The translations under genes and the position numbers were made by a program. Under the pieces are notes generated by a model. The model was given only the letters and a program-made list of their open reading frames with translations. It did no database searches and was not told the DNA's origin. Shown in pieces: positions 10,157 through 21,099 of a stretch of DNA of 64,000 bases (position 1 is the first letter of the stretch; each line of letters opens with the position of its first letter). This DNA is from Ryuthela nishihirai (lineage: Eukaryota; Arthropoda; Arachnida; Araneae; Heptathelidae): NCBI GenBank assembly GCA_038380435.1, contig JAWZYU010000007.1:22051001-22115000 (forward strand), in the 5' to 3' direction.

Positions 10157-10885
10157 TTGGGTTTGGTTGTTTTACCTCTGAGCGGCACTTTTTTGCGCAC
10201 AATGGGGTAAATGGCCAGGTCACATGGACTCCGAAGGCTCAGAGAAGGTTGGGGGAGAGGACCCACTGGAACAGCTGTTGGGAGACAGATGGTAGCCTCC
10301 TGTCAAGGCTATCCAGCGTGTTCTTTAACGTGCACAGGGTATGGCTCTCCCGCACAGGGAAACACGGCTTAACGTCCCATCCGACGGATGGCGGCCTTTT
10401 CAAGCCCATCGGTTGGTTTGGATTGCTTTACCTCTGAGCGGTACTTTTTTGCACACCATGGGCTAAATGGCCAGGTCACAAGGACCCTAAAAGCTCAGAG
10501 ATGGTTGGGGGAGGGGACCCACTGGAACAGTTGTTGGGAGATTACAAATGGGACGTTAAGACGTGGCCCGCACCGGGGGCCACGTCTTAACGTCCCATTC
10601 GACGGACGGCGGCCTTTCCAAGCCCATCGGTGTCCCTTACTGACCGTGGGCAGGGCGGGGAATTCTGCGGAGAAAACTCTCAACGCTGACTCAGCTGGGA
10701 CTCGAACCTGGGAACTGTAGATTACGAGCCTGGCGCGCTACCGACTGAGCCACCCTCGCCCCAAGCCCATCGGTGTCCCCTACTGACCGTGGGCAGGGCG
10801 AGGAATTTTGCGGAGATAAAGGAGATAAATCTGAACGCAGGCATATGAACTCGAACCTCGCGCTATCGACAGAGCCAACCCCAGT
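10157..10885 (-). mobile_element. SINE-A (host copy), split by a nested SINE-A
   Basis: Part 1 (10157-10412) runs from GGGTTTGGTTGTTTTACC to CAAGCCCATCGG. Part 2 (10762-10885) resumes with the duplicated CAAGCCCATCGG and TGTCCCCTACTG and ends in a decayed head (ACTCGAACCTCGCGC). The two parts join in register, so the sequence between them is a later insertion. Confidence 0.85.
10413..10761 (-). mobile_element. SINE-A nested in SINE-A, with internal fold-back
   Basis: Starts TTGGTTTGGATTGCTTTA and ends GAGCCACCCTCGCCC, i.e. through the complete head. Flanked by CAAGCCCATCGG (10401-10412, 10762-10773). Part of its middle is replaced by an inverted copy, giving a perfect 23-bp stem (10547-10569 with 10577-10599) around a 7-base loop. 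Confidence 0.85.
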
Positions 10886-10944
10886 CACAAAATACTATAC
10901 AAAATGACGGAAAACGTTTTCTCGTTAGATTTGAATTGTCTTTC

Positions 10945-11048
10945 TGACGCGGTCTCGCCTTCCTCACTGATTTTCTCTATGGCATATAACTGACAATCTC
11001 CTGTCAGATCTCTGTGACAAAGAAATGATGGAGGGGATGTTTATTTTT
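10945..11048 (+). mobile_element. SINE-B 3' fragment, old
   Basis: TATGGCATATAACTGACA ... CTCCTGTCAGATCTCTGTGA ... GGGGATGTTTATTT matches the SINE-B body and tail with substitutions; the tRNA head is gone. Confidence 0.6.
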
Positions 11049-11357
11049 ATTTCAAGCATTTTTCAAACTTTTTTTAAATACCTCTAAAATGGAGAGTAAA
11101 ATATTATACTTCAGTGGAAATCTAGTCCCTTGGGCCTCCTTTTCCTTTTATCTGCTTTATTGTGTCACCTGCTCCCCTCTACTTTTTTTTCTAGATCCTG
11201 ATCTGATGATAACCAATCAAAAAATGAATGTTTATATCTCTAAAAACAAAGAAATGTGAACGTCTCTAGCCGAACGGACAACAAAATAAATACAATAGGT
11301 CGCAATTATTGCACTAAAGTGAATAAAATAATTTTCCTTCTGTGTCACTTGGTAATG
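11049..11357. other. unannotated stretch
   Basis: AT-rich with a T-rich start; nothing recognised. Confidence 0.3.
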
Positions 11358-11359
11358 TA

Positions 11360-11617
11360 CAGTCGCTCAAAAAAGTATCCGTACACTACGGTTGATTACA
11401 GAATTCAGAAAAAATATCTGGCAACGATTTTTTTAGAAATTAGTGATCTGGCAACCTTCGTGTCACGTGACACGAAGGTTGCCAGATCACTTATTATGTA
11501 ATTTTTGTACGTGACACGAAGGTTGCCAGATCACTAATTTCTAAAAAAATCGTTGCCAGATATTTTTTCTGAATTCTGTAATCAACCATAGTGTTCGGAT
11601 ACTTTTTTGAGCGACTG
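11360..11617. mobile_element. palindromic MITE, Tc1/mariner-type
   Basis: Begins CAGTCGCTCAAAAAAGTATC and ends with its complement (GATACTTTTTTGAGCGACTG), flanked by TA on both sides (11358-11359, 11618-11619). The two arms, each over 100 bp, are near-perfect complements around a short spacer that holds an extra copy of GTGACACGAAGGTTGCCAGA. No coding capacity. TA duplication and TIRs indicate mobilisation by a Tc1/mariner transposase; which one is unknown. Confidence 0.85.
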
Positions 11618-11619
11618 TA

Positions 11620-12074
11620 CACTCAAGAAGGTTTCTTGAATCCCTATTAATCGCATCCATTAAACAACTTAGGCCCTGTTAAGCAGATCCTTCAAGCACA
11701 TTTTCTCTCACATCTTTAGTTTTAAATAACGAATTAATCCTTTATCAAGCACCATCAATGTCATAATACGCAAACACACATTCTTAAACAACACTATGTA
11801 AATCGTAATCCAAAATGGCACACATTCTTAACGTTCACAAACGGCATACAGTTTTGATCTGACACCAGAAATATTTATTCCCAAATATTAAAAACAGTTA
11901 AAAAAGAGAGCTAGCGACAAACTAAAAAAATTATCGCAAAACAACGCGCATTATTCATAATTCATCAAAAAGCACATAGTGAAAATTGCTCCCTTTCTTA
12001 ACTGGATATTTGACAGATTATAGCCCAAAAGCAACACACGTTTTTAATCAAGCACAAACAACATACATAGTAGT
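11620..12074. other. unannotated AT-rich stretch
   Basis: No recognised feature between the MITE and the next SINE. Confidence 0.3.
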
Positions 12075-12086
12075 CCTTTCTTGTGC

Positions 12087-12470
12087 GGGGCAGGGGTGGC
12101 TCAGTCGGTAGCGCTCTAGGCTCGTAATCTGTAGTTCTCAGTTTCGAGTCCCAGCTGGGTCAGCGTTGAGATTTATCTCCGCAAAATTCCGCACCCTGCC
12201 CACGGTCAGTAGGGGACACCGATGGGCTTGGAAAGGCCGCCGTCCGTCGGATGGGACGTTAAGCCGTGGCCCCGTGTGCGGGAGAGACATACCCTGTGCA
12301 CGTTAAAGAACACGCTGGATGGCCTTGACGGGGGGCTACCATCTGTCTCCCAACAGCTGTTCCAGTGGGTCCCCTCCCCCAACCTTCTCTGAGCCTTCGG
12401 GGTCCATGTGACCTGGTCATTTAGCCCATGGTGTGCAAAAAAATACCGCTCAGAGGTAAAACAACCCAAC
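12087..12470 (+). mobile_element. SINE-A, full length
   Basis: GGGGCAGGGGTGGCTCAG head, complete body, tail GTAAAACAACCCAAC. Exact 12-bp TSD CCTTTCTTGTGC (12075-12086, 12471-12482). Confidence 0.95.
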
Positions 12471-12482
12471 CCTTTCTTGTGC

Positions 12483-12949
12483 TATGATGTTTGACTCATG
12501 TTTCCTACTCTGCTATTTTAAATATATGTACTTTTTCAACCTATATTTAAAAAGTGGCAACAGATTTTTAAGCTGATGGTTCTGTTAGTTTTGTGCTCCG
12601 TGATTTCTGTTATTTATTCCGGTTTGGTTTGATTATTATATTGATAGATTTGAGGATTGATTCGTTAATATGCAATGTATGATTTGAATAAGGTTTGAAC
12701 TCTTTTATAATTCCTACAACTTAGTTTGATTTCCAATATTTCTCAAAGGGACTGTAAAATCGTTAAGAACTTTGCCGCATTTTGTTTTAAACTAACTTCA
12801 GAATGAACATACGTGATATTCTTATTTCTTCATGCTCATATGTCATCTCGTGTCAGTAACTCAAGCTCATTATTTCGTCAATATATTCAACTGTTGAAAA
12901 CTAATGATATTCTGCCTTTGTGGAAATTATAACTTCAGTGGTAATATTT
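12483..12949. other. unannotated AT-rich stretch
   Basis: No recognised feature; may include 5' UTR of the LINE that follows. Confidence 0.3.
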
Positions 12950-13014
12950 TGTGTGTACATTTCACCTGAAGAATTATTTAAAGATAACTGCTTTGCTTAA
13001 TAAAAAACTGTAAT

Positions 13015-13880
13015 ATGCATTACTCAAGCAAACTTTCTCCCTGGCATTACTCTGATACAAATGTAAGATGTATAGAGACTAATGATTATCATGACAATCT
13101 TACTAATAACAAAATAAATATTAAACATGATTTACAAACACATACAGTTATTTCTGATAGCAGTTTTGTACTGAAAAAAGACATTACTGATTGTATACGT
13201 GAAGAATTTGTCTAAAATAACAAATACGTAAAGGAAGAATTTGAAGACATTAAAAAATCCTTAGAATTCAATTCTGATTATATTATAGAATTAAACAAAA
13301 CTAATAATGAATTAAAATCTGAAATTAAAGACATAAAGAAAGAAAATTTCAACCTACGAAATGAAAATTTACAATTAAAGGATGAAATGAATATGATGAA
13401 AGTACAATTTAATTATCTGGAACAATATTCTAAAAACTCTAATACTGAAATATTAGGTATTCCAGAAGACAGAAATGAAAATGTACATGATATTTTTCAA
13501 TCTCTAACAAATCATCTTAACATTAAAGAAGTTGCTATTGAAAGAATACACAGAATTCCAACGAAAGTAAAAATAAAATCAAGCCCATTATAGTTAAGTT
13601 CAAGTGCAAAGACCAACAGTACAGATTTCTTCAAGCTGCTAAAAAAAAGAAAATAATCAACGTTAATGAGATCTCTTCCAGATTTATGAAAACAAAAATC
13701 TTCATTAACGAACATTTAACTCAGCTAAATAAGAAACTATTCTATGAAGTTAAACAGTTTGGTTATGAGGACAATTACAAATATATATGGACTACAGAAG
13801 GAAAAGAGTATATGAGAAAAAATGACAATTCTCGAGTGTTACGTATAACAAATGTTAATGATTTAATTAATATTCCTTAA
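13015..13880 (+). pseudogene. LINE ORF1, coiled-coil / FP-type protein, broken
   Basis: ORF1 proteins of this LINE group bind RNA and act as chaperones for the retrotransposition complex. The conceptual product has a Leu/Lys/Glu-rich coiled-coil region (about 13210-13400, e.g. ELKSEIKDIKKENFNLRNEN), then an LEQYSKNSNTEILGIPED block and an IERIHRIPTK block. That order is characteristic of ORF1 proteins carrying a domain related to insect FP proteins. Stops and frame changes occur at about 13213 and 13591, splitting it into three open pieces (13015-13215, 13387-13593, 13686-13880). It lies directly upstream of the endonuclease region, as expected. The FP-domain call is from motif resemblance. 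Confidence 0.65.
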
Positions 13881-13989
13881 ATTATGAATAATTTAGATCA
13901 TATAAATTCTAACATTTTTCCTTTCTATAATAATAAGTGTTCTAAATTTGGTGATATAATAGACTTTGGTAATTTCATTAGACATGATT

Positions 13990-14712
13990 TATACAATTGC
14001 TTTAATACACTTCACTTAAATTATTCATATTTTAAGAGCACATTTTGATGAATTATTAATTTTATTGTCCGCTGTTAATTACAACTTAAATGTTATAATA
14101 TTAAGTGAAATATGCGTGAAAGATAATGAAATCAATTTATTTAATATAATAGGATTTCACATGATTTAAAAATGTAGAGACTACAATAAATCAGGTGGCA
14201 TAATCTTTTATTAAAAAAAATTTGATATTCATAATATTAACATTGAAATGAATACTGCTGATAATATAAATGTATATGATAAAGTAACTAATCTTTATAT
14301 TATGGCATTATATAAGGATCATAATTATTCAACTCATGATTTTCTGGAAGAACTATATTCAATTTTGCATACTATTAAATACAAAAATGTTTTATTTCTT
14401 AGAGATATCAATATTGATATAAGTAATGATAACACTAATACTAATGAATATTTCAATATATTATCAGCAAATGGATTTGAATCTTTCATAAACGACTATA
14501 CAAGAATTTATAATCACTCTAAAACTTGCATTGATCATACCTTTATTAGAGAAAGTAAGATATATGATTACAAATGTGCACTATTTTCAAATGATATAAC
14601 AGATCATTATACTCTAAGTTTAAAAATTCTTAAACCTAATAGGAAAATAAAACAGAAACATGAAAATCTCAAAGAACTAGTATCAATTTTAAAAAGTTGT
14701 AATCTAAGATAA
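13990..14712 (+). pseudogene. LINE ORF2 N-terminus, APE-type endonuclease, broken
   Basis: An apurinic-endonuclease-like domain nicks target DNA to prime reverse transcription. Recognisable pieces in order: a FNTLHLNYSYFK segment (resembling the HLNIRSL start of CR1-type endonucleases), VIILSEIC near 14095 (resembling the V..LSET catalytic Glu block), FLRDINIDI near 14395-14420 (the G/RD.N block), CIDHTFI near 14530 and SNDITDHYTL near 14590 (the SDH block with the catalytic His). At least two stop codons or shifts occur before 14248. Downstream it runs into the ORF2 linker. Confidence 0.65.
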
Positions 14713-14779
14713 AATATTTAAATTTTAAATTAGATGAAATTGATAATTCAAACATTAATGATATATAAAAAATAAAATA

Positions 14780-14952
14780 AATACCCCCTCAAGCAGCTGC
14801 TTGCCACAGAGGTCTGACAGCGGCCTGTCAGTTTATATGCCATAGTAGAAAGTCTGAGAGGATGGTAGGCCCTCAGCAGAAAAACGACACAAACAGCCAT
14901 GCCTTACCCGGGGCTCGAACCCAGGTCCCTTAGAACAGTAGCCAAGCGATCA
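14780..14952 (-). mobile_element. SINE-B inserted in the CR1-like LINE
   Basis: ATACCCCCTCAAGCAGCTGC to GGGGCTCGAACCCAGGTCCC, i.e. reverse SINE-B with tail, body and B box; the head is truncated after TAGCCAAGCG. It interrupts the ORF2 linker. Confidence 0.85.
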
Positions 14953-15507
14953 AACTTTTATACAGTTAGTTAGTAATGCAATATTAAACAGCACACAAAC
15001 ACATGTTATTGATGATAGAAACATAAAAATTAATGGTAGTCCTTGTATAACTAATAAAATAATTATTTTGATAAAAAAAAAGAGAAAAAGCATTTTTAAG
15101 ACACAAAAAATTTCCATTTATATTGCAATATAATAATAATGAATATGAAACAATTAGAAATAGTATAGTTTTGAAAATAAGAAATTTAAAAAATAAATAT
15201 TATGAATCTGAATTTAAAAAATATAAAAAGATGCAAGAAAACAATGGAAATGTGTAAAGAAAATTTTGAATGAAAAAACTTCTGATTCAACATTACCAGT
15301 GTATACTAATGTAGTAAAATTAACAAATGACTTTAATTATCATTTCATTAATGTTAATAATTATAATAATGACACAACTATTAACTTTCATAATTATACC
15401 TTTATCTTAAATAACAGAAATTCCATGTTTTTAAAAAAGACAGATGAAACTGAATTGAATTATATTATAAGCGATTTAGATGAAAATAAAGCTTATGGAT
15501 TTGATAA
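14953..15507 (+). pseudogene. LINE ORF2 linker region
   Basis: Conceptual translation carries GSPCITNKIIILIKK, KIRNLKNKYYESEFKK and KKILNEKTSDSTLP, then ISDLDENKAYGFDN, which is the K..G.D block preceding the RT domain. It is broken by a frameshift near 15080 and cut at 15507 by the Tigger-like insertion; the frame resumes at 16975 with ISPRILKNINKHH-like sequence. Confidence 0.6.
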
Positions 15508-16194
15508 TACACTCAAGTCTCTTTTTATGCGGTAGACACGTTCCACAGAAAACCGCATATAAAAAAGTCGCACAAAAAAGACAGCTTACGTTGCAAAATT
15601 AGGAATACGTTCCATAATTTTCTAAAACCGCATAAAACCAAAGCAATGAGTTAAAATAAACCGAAAATCGCATAAAAAAGTTTATGAAAATTCAGGAAAA
15701 TGAGAATGACTAAAAAAGTGACGAACATTGGTTCGAAAATCTAAAAGATATTGATATAAAACTTAAAACAGGTTTGTTTTAAAATTGTATCCATTCAATT
15801 TTATTGAAAAATAATAATTGTTTTTGCATTTTTTCCTCAGAATTATCGTCGCTATCTGACAATATTCGGCAGCATTTTTGAACTGGTGCGAAATCACTTT
15901 CATCACTAGAAGAGATAGTCAGCGCATCAGATCTGCATGGATTATTCGTGAAGACAATGGTTCTTCACGAATAGAATTAGCGTCAACTTCACGCTCATTC
16001 TGTGTTGATTTTTCTCCTCTGACAATGTAATCAGTGATTGAACTTTGTGTTGATGATTGTACTAATTTTTTATGCAGTTCGTGATATCCAGACATACAAT
16101 TCTTCAGCTCACTTTGGAATTTGAAAGCTCTTTCAGAATTTGTGTCATTAACAAGAAAATGATTTTCTAATATATTACAAAGTTGAAGACCTTC

Positions 16195-16524
16195 TCAAAT
16201 TATGTTTGCAGTGAGGGGGACAGGTTCTTCTTCCACTTCACTATCGTTTACTGGTTCTTCGACAATATCTAAAGTCCTATCAATAATATCATCGTCACTT
16301 AAGGCATTATCCATAAGCAATTCGTCGATATAATTCTTGCTTAAGGTATCAAAACCTTCGCCACCAATTTCATGTGACAAAGTAATGATATCATTTGATA
16401 ATGTCGATGTTTGATTGGTTTCATTGTTTGCAAGGCATCCAGGCCAAGCTGCTTTCCAGCAGGCATTTAAAGTTTGTGGTCTTATTTCAGCGATAGCAGA
16501 TGCAACATGATTTAAACAGTCCAA
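16195..16524 (-). pseudogene. Tigger-like transposase C-terminal fragment
   Basis: The open frame begins DCLNHVASAIAEIRPQTLNA and CWKAAWPGCL, resembling the conserved A...I...TI..CW.KAG segment found just after the DDE domain of Tigger/CENP-B-type transposases. It ends in an acidic tail (DDDIIDRTLDIVEEP). The catalytic domain is not recovered, so the copy is non-functional. Confidence 0.6.
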
Positions 16525-16625
16525 AATAGAAAATTTTTTCTAAACGTCAGTTACTATTAATGACTCCTTTTCTAGTTTATCCAATATAAATTAATAAGTG
16601 CGCTTAACGTAATATTTTTTAAAAG

Positions 16626-16835
16626 TAGCAATCCCGTGGCCGAGTGGTTAACGCGCTTGGGTACTGATCTACGGGACCTGGGTTCGATTCCCGGGTAAGG
16701 CTGAATGTATGTGTCGTTTTTCTGCTGAGGTCCTACCATTCTCTCAGACCTTCTACTATAGCATATAAACTGACAGGCTCCTGTCAGACCTCTCTGGCAA
16801 GCAGCTGCTTGAGGGGGTATTTATTTTTTATTATT
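16626..16835 (+). mobile_element. SINE-B inserted in the Tigger-like element
   Basis: ATCCCGTGGCCGAGTGGTTA head, GGGTTCGATTCCCGGGTAAG B box, then body and tail GCAGCTGCTTGAGGGGGTAT. TAGCAAT occurs on both sides as a possible TSD remnant. Confidence 0.85.
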
Positions 16836-16974
16836 ATTAGCAATTATGCCCTGATCTAATGGCTGAATAATGCTTGTCGTATTGAGTGGAAAAAAAAAAC
16901 ATGCATGAAATATTCGCACCGCATAACTTCAAAACCACATTAAAAAGATACGCATAAAAAGCGACTCAAGTGTA

Positions 16975-18321
16975 TCAGTCCCAGAATATTAAAAAACATT
17001 AATAAACACCATGCAACATTTTTAACACAAATAATAAATATTTCGTTTATTTTTTGTATTTTTATAAACCAATTGAAAACTGCTATTGTAAAGCCTATAT
17101 ACAAAAAAGGAGATAAAAATATTTTAAATAATTATAGACCAATCTCTATATTACCTATTTTTTCAAAAGTTATTGAAACAATAATGAAGAATAGACTTAT
17201 AAAATTTTTAAATAATTCATCATTTTTTTATAAATCGCAATTTGGGTTTAGAGAACATTAAGAGTACAGATCATGCAGTGCTGGAAATGATCACTTACTG
17301 TTTTACATGATATAAATAATTCTCAAATAACTATGGTAATTTTTTTAGACATTGCAAAAGCATTTGATGCTGTAAATCATGATATCTTATTGCAGAAACT
17401 TAATTATATTGGTGTTAGAGGAAATGCGCTAAAATGGTTTAAGTCATATATTACAGATAGAAAACAAATTGTAGACATAAAAAATACAAAAAGTTCACCC
17501 TTATTGATTATTAAAGGAATGCCTCAGGGCTCAGTTTTAGGACCTATTTTATTTCTGATTTACTTCAATGATTTTTTTTTTAATAACTTAAAAGGATATC
17601 CTATATCCTATGATGATGATACTGCTATAGTATATAGAAGTAATAATTTTGAAGAATTGAAATCGACTATATCTCACGATTTAAAAAAATTCAGTTATGG
17701 TTTCATCAAAATCACCTTACATTAAATATCGAAAAATCGTATTCAATGTATTTCAGTCTCACTAACAAGAGTTATTTCAAAGATAAAATTATATATCATA
17801 GATTTACTTGTGATAATAATATTGTATGTACATGTGCAGAAATTAAACAAATTGAAACATACAAATATTTGGGGATTACTATTGATAGTAATTTGAAGTG
17901 GAATAGTCATAGAAATATAATTGCAAAACGTTTAAGATATTTCCTAATTAGAATATATCATCTAAAGAAAATTGTAGGTACTTCCTTTCTAATAACTCTT
18001 TATTATTCATGGATTCAATCTACTTTACAATACTGTTTAATTAGTTGGGGAGGAATATATCTTAATTCTTTAAATAAATTAATAACATTACAAAACAGAA
18101 TTTTGATGGTTATTATGCATAACAATATTACGAATTTAAAGAATATGATTGTTGAAAATAAAATTTTGAATTTAAGACAATTACATATTTATAAAATCCT
18201 TATGTTTGTGTTTAAAAACCCAGATTTCTTAAAATTGCAACATACAAAAATAAATCTTAGAAATAGAGAACTTTATTATGTACCTTTTCAAGAAAAGAAA
18301 TTATCCCTAAACATTTCATGA
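16975..18321 (+). pseudogene. LINE ORF2 reverse transcriptase, broken
   Basis: Reverse transcriptase copies the element RNA at the nicked target. Blocks in order: KTAIVKPIYKKGDKNILNNY and RPISILPIFSKVIE (17073-17190), SQFGFREH (17240), FLDIAKAFDAVNHDILLQKL (17340-17400; first catalytic Asp), KGMPQGSVLGPILFLIY (17510-17565), then YDDDTAIVY (17610) where family members have YADD; this active-site block is therefore altered at one position. YKYLGITIDSNLKW and the thumb follow (17860-18120). Breaks occur at about 17261-17330 and 17725. The YADD change and frameshifts make it inactive. Confidence 0.85.
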
Positions 18322-18400
18322 TTGTAGTTCCAAAAATTGTAATGAATTACCGAAAAATATAAGGGAAGAAAAAAAAATGAAAATATATTTAAAATAAAAA

Positions 18401-18835
18401 TTAAGCAAAGATTATTTCACATAAATAATATTGAGTCTTTATTTCATTGTTAAGTGACTTTCCTTATTTCATGTCATTAATGAATCTATCTAAAATTATT
18501 AATTTTTCCACTCTTAAACCTTTAATTCTGTATAATAAAAATGCATATCGTTAATAACTAATAATTTAATTTGACAACCTATAAGAGCATAAAGCTCATT
18601 GGTCGTTCTTATATGACTTCTATTTTATTGCATTTCATTTCACAATAAATATTTTACATTGCATGGATTTATTTATATCAGTTGTATATTTTGTCCAATT
18701 GTTCATACCGAATTGTGGATTTTATTTTAACTCATTATTTTGTATAAGCATTATTTATTTATTATTAAGTGTATTATATGTTATATATAGTCAATAAAAC
18801 ATATATATATTATAATTATATCATATCATAATAAA
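18401..18835. other. unannotated, extremely AT-rich stretch
   Basis: TA-rich with (TA)n near 18800; possibly LINE 3' UTR at its start. No feature recognised. Confidence 0.3.
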
Positions 18836-20051
18836 ACACAGTCGTATCAGAATAATATGACCACGTACCAAATAATGGGAATAACCACCCTTGGCCCGGA
18901 TGACAGCAGTGAGACGGCATGGCATGGATGCAATGATGTCCTGGAAGGTTGCCAGAAGCACACGTGCCCATTCGGACTCCAGCAGAGCACAGAGTTTCCA
19001 GAGATGACGTGGTTGTGGGTACACATGCCGAACCTGTCGATCCAAATGGCCCCACAAGTGATCTATGAGATTGAGGTCGGGCGGTTTCGCCAGCCAAGGG
19101 AGAACGGAGACATTGCGTCGTGTTCCTAGAACCATTCATACACCACTTTACCAACATGGCAGGGCACATTGTCCTGTTGGTGGACACCATTCGGGACCAG
19201 GGTAAACGTCCAATATGAAGGGATGCATGTGGTCAGTGAGGGTGGACAGGTAGCCATTGACGTTCAGGGACCCATCCAGTGGTACCAGCGGTCCCAGATC
19301 ATAATAGGAAAACATCCCCCAGACATGCACACTGTCACCTCCGGCCTGTATTTGATTGACAAGCTTGTCCGGGTGTTGGTTCTCGTGTGTCTGACGCCAT
19401 ATCCGCCACCACCCGTCACTTCTGTGGAGTAGAAACCTCGATTCGTCGGAGAAGGCAACCATTTTCCACTCTTCCACTGTCCAATGACGGTAGTCCCGTG
19501 CGAACTGCAAGCGTCGTTGCCAATGGACCTTGGTTAACATGGCGACTTTATGCAGCATCGACTCCGAAGACCCGTGCGTAACAGGGTTCACTCTACTGTT
19601 ATTGTGGTCATGTACCTGGGTGCACCAGCATTCATTTGAGTGGTCAATTGGTGCACTTGGCAGATGCATTTCATAGGTCCTAGGTACTTCTATTTCATAG
19701 GTCTTATGTACTTCTATTTCATAGGTCCTAGGTACTTCTATTTTTAGTAAATCCTAGGCACTTTCATTTCCTAGGCCCTAGGTGCTTCGGTTTTCGTAGG
19801 TCCTAGGCACTTCGGTTTCATAGGTTTTTGGGGATTGCATTTTTGCGTCGATTGCCCTTTACCAGTCGATGAAGGCGACGTTCTCTTCTGGGGTCGATGG
19901 ACTTTGGGCCTCCATAGTTATGACATCTGGAGGTACTCGGAGTGCCAGCGGTCCATTCTTGGTACACCCTTAGTACAGCACCTCGTGAACAGCCCATGAA
20001 GTCTGCTATTTCCAAGATGCTTCCACCCTTGGCGTAGTAGCCGATGATCAT
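18820..20051 (-). pseudogene. Tc1-like transposase, interrupted
   Basis: The N-terminal helix-turn-helix part (20051-19830: SILEIADFMGCSRGAVLRVY) is separated by the 24-bp repeat from the catalytic part (19669 onward). That part contains WTVEEWKMVAFSDESRFLLH (first Asp), GGDSVHVWGMFSYYDLGPL, then after a frameshift near 19150 a DNVPCH-type second Asp block, and in another frame PPDLNLIDHLWGHLDRQV holding the third acidic block. All three catalytic regions are therefore detectable but spread over different frames. It was a DDE-type cut-and-paste transposase; this copy cannot make an intact protein. Confidence 0.8.
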
Positions 20052-20213
20052 TCCTTTTGAACGTCCATCAAATCAATACCTCTGCCCATTGTGCTCACAT
20101 TACACATTATGACTCATCTGTCCTGGTCGGCTGCTTATATCTCCGTGTGGTCGACCTTGTCATGTGCACTCTGTGATGCTCCAGGTGGTCATATTATTCT
20201 GATATGACGTGTA
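18836..20213 (-). mobile_element. Tc1-like transposon with internal minisatellite
   Basis: Terminal inverted repeats: GTCGTATCAGAATAATATGA (18841) and, at the right end, TCATATTATTCTGATATGAC (20189-20208). The transposase pseudogene lies on the minus strand between them. A 24-bp tandem repeat at about 19676-19830 interrupts the coding region. Confidence 0.85.
19676..19830. repeat. 24-bp minisatellite inside the Tc1-like element
   Basis: Unit ATAGGTCCTAGGTACTTCTA plus TTTC, about six degenerate copies. The same unit recurs at 22.04-22.14, 22.53-22.83 and 23.03-23.08 kb outside the transposon. Confidence 0.85.
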
Positions 20214-20259
20214 TTTGGTATTCTTGCCCTCTAAATGTACGCTCTTTTGGACTATGAAA

Positions 20260-20815
20260 AAATACTGCTTTGTGCTGTGTTTTCTAACAGTCAATAACTC
20301 TGTGGAATACCAGGACAGTTTCTGTTGACGAATTCTAGGGTGTTTTCTGTGTGTGTGTGTGGGGGGGGGGATACCAGAGCCGTTTCCATGGGAGAATACC
20401 AGAAAAGTTTTGTATAGGTGAATACCAGGATGGTCTCTATAGACGAATACCAGGACCGTTTCTATTGGCGAATATCAGGACAATTTCTATAGGTTAATAC
20501 CAGGACTGTTTCTGTAAGCAAATACCAGGATCGTTTCCATTGGCGAATACCATAACTATTTGAGTAGATGAATACTATTACTGTTTCTATCGACAAATAC
20601 CAGGACCGATTTCATTGGCGAATATCAGAACTATTTCTATAGATGAATAACAGGACTGTTTCCATATGTGAATACTAGGGCTGTTTCCATATGTGACTAC
20701 TAGGACCGTTTCTATAGGCGAATACCAGGACTGTTTGTAAAGGCGAATATCAGGAGCTTTTCTATTGTGGATATCAGGATTGTTTCTATAGGCGAATACC
20801 ATTTATATGGTCGCT
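20260..20815. repeat. 25-bp minisatellite
   Basis: Unit GAATACCAGGACCGTTTCTA plus TTGGC, spaced exactly 25 bp in the best part (20471, 20496, 20521), roughly 20 degenerate copies. Starts near a GT/G run at 20350. Confidence 0.85.
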
Positions 20816-21035
20816 TGATAGCCCTGGCAGGGAGAAAGGTTTGGGGATGGGAGGCAGTAGGGGATTGACACAGAGTGGCGACTGTCACAAGAAGGAATGT
20901 CATTTTCCATGAAGCATTATAAATGAAGTAAAAAACATTTCCAATTTCGGAATAACGCAATCAAACGCAGCAGATTGGCTCGGAGCGTCACTGACGACTG
21001 CCCTTAAATATTACACTTATTCTTTTGAAAAAATC
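20816..21035. other. unannotated stretch
   Basis: No repeat or coding similarity recognised. Confidence 0.25.
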
Positions 21036-21099
21036 TTAACAAAGTACGAAAAAAAAGGAAACAATAAAAAGAACGAAACGACAGACAATAAGGAAGAGG

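Larger units (their letters stand above)
15510..16972 (-). mobile_element. Tigger/pogo-like DNA transposon, decayed
   Basis: Starts CACTCAAGTCTCTTTTTATG and ends GCATAAAAAGCGACTCAAGTG, imperfect terminal inverted repeats, with TA on both sides (15508-15509, 16973-16974). Additional GCATAAAA motifs occur near both ends. The minus strand encodes a fragment resembling the C-terminus of Tigger/Jerky-type transposases (next entry). A SINE-B sits inside, so this element is younger than the LINE and older than that SINE-B. Confidence 0.8.
12950..18400 (+). mobile_element. CR1-like LINE, decayed, with nested insertions
   Basis: A very AT-rich two-ORF non-LTR retrotransposon in sense orientation: ORF1 (13.0-13.9 kb), ORF2 endonuclease (about 14.0-14.7 kb), a linker split by a SINE-B (14.78-14.95 kb) and a Tigger-like element (15.51-16.97 kb), and the reverse transcriptase (16.98-18.32 kb). 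Removing the insertions restores the order and spacing expected for the family. Frameshifts and stops show it is inactive. The exact 5' and 3' ends are not defined. Confidence 0.8.
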
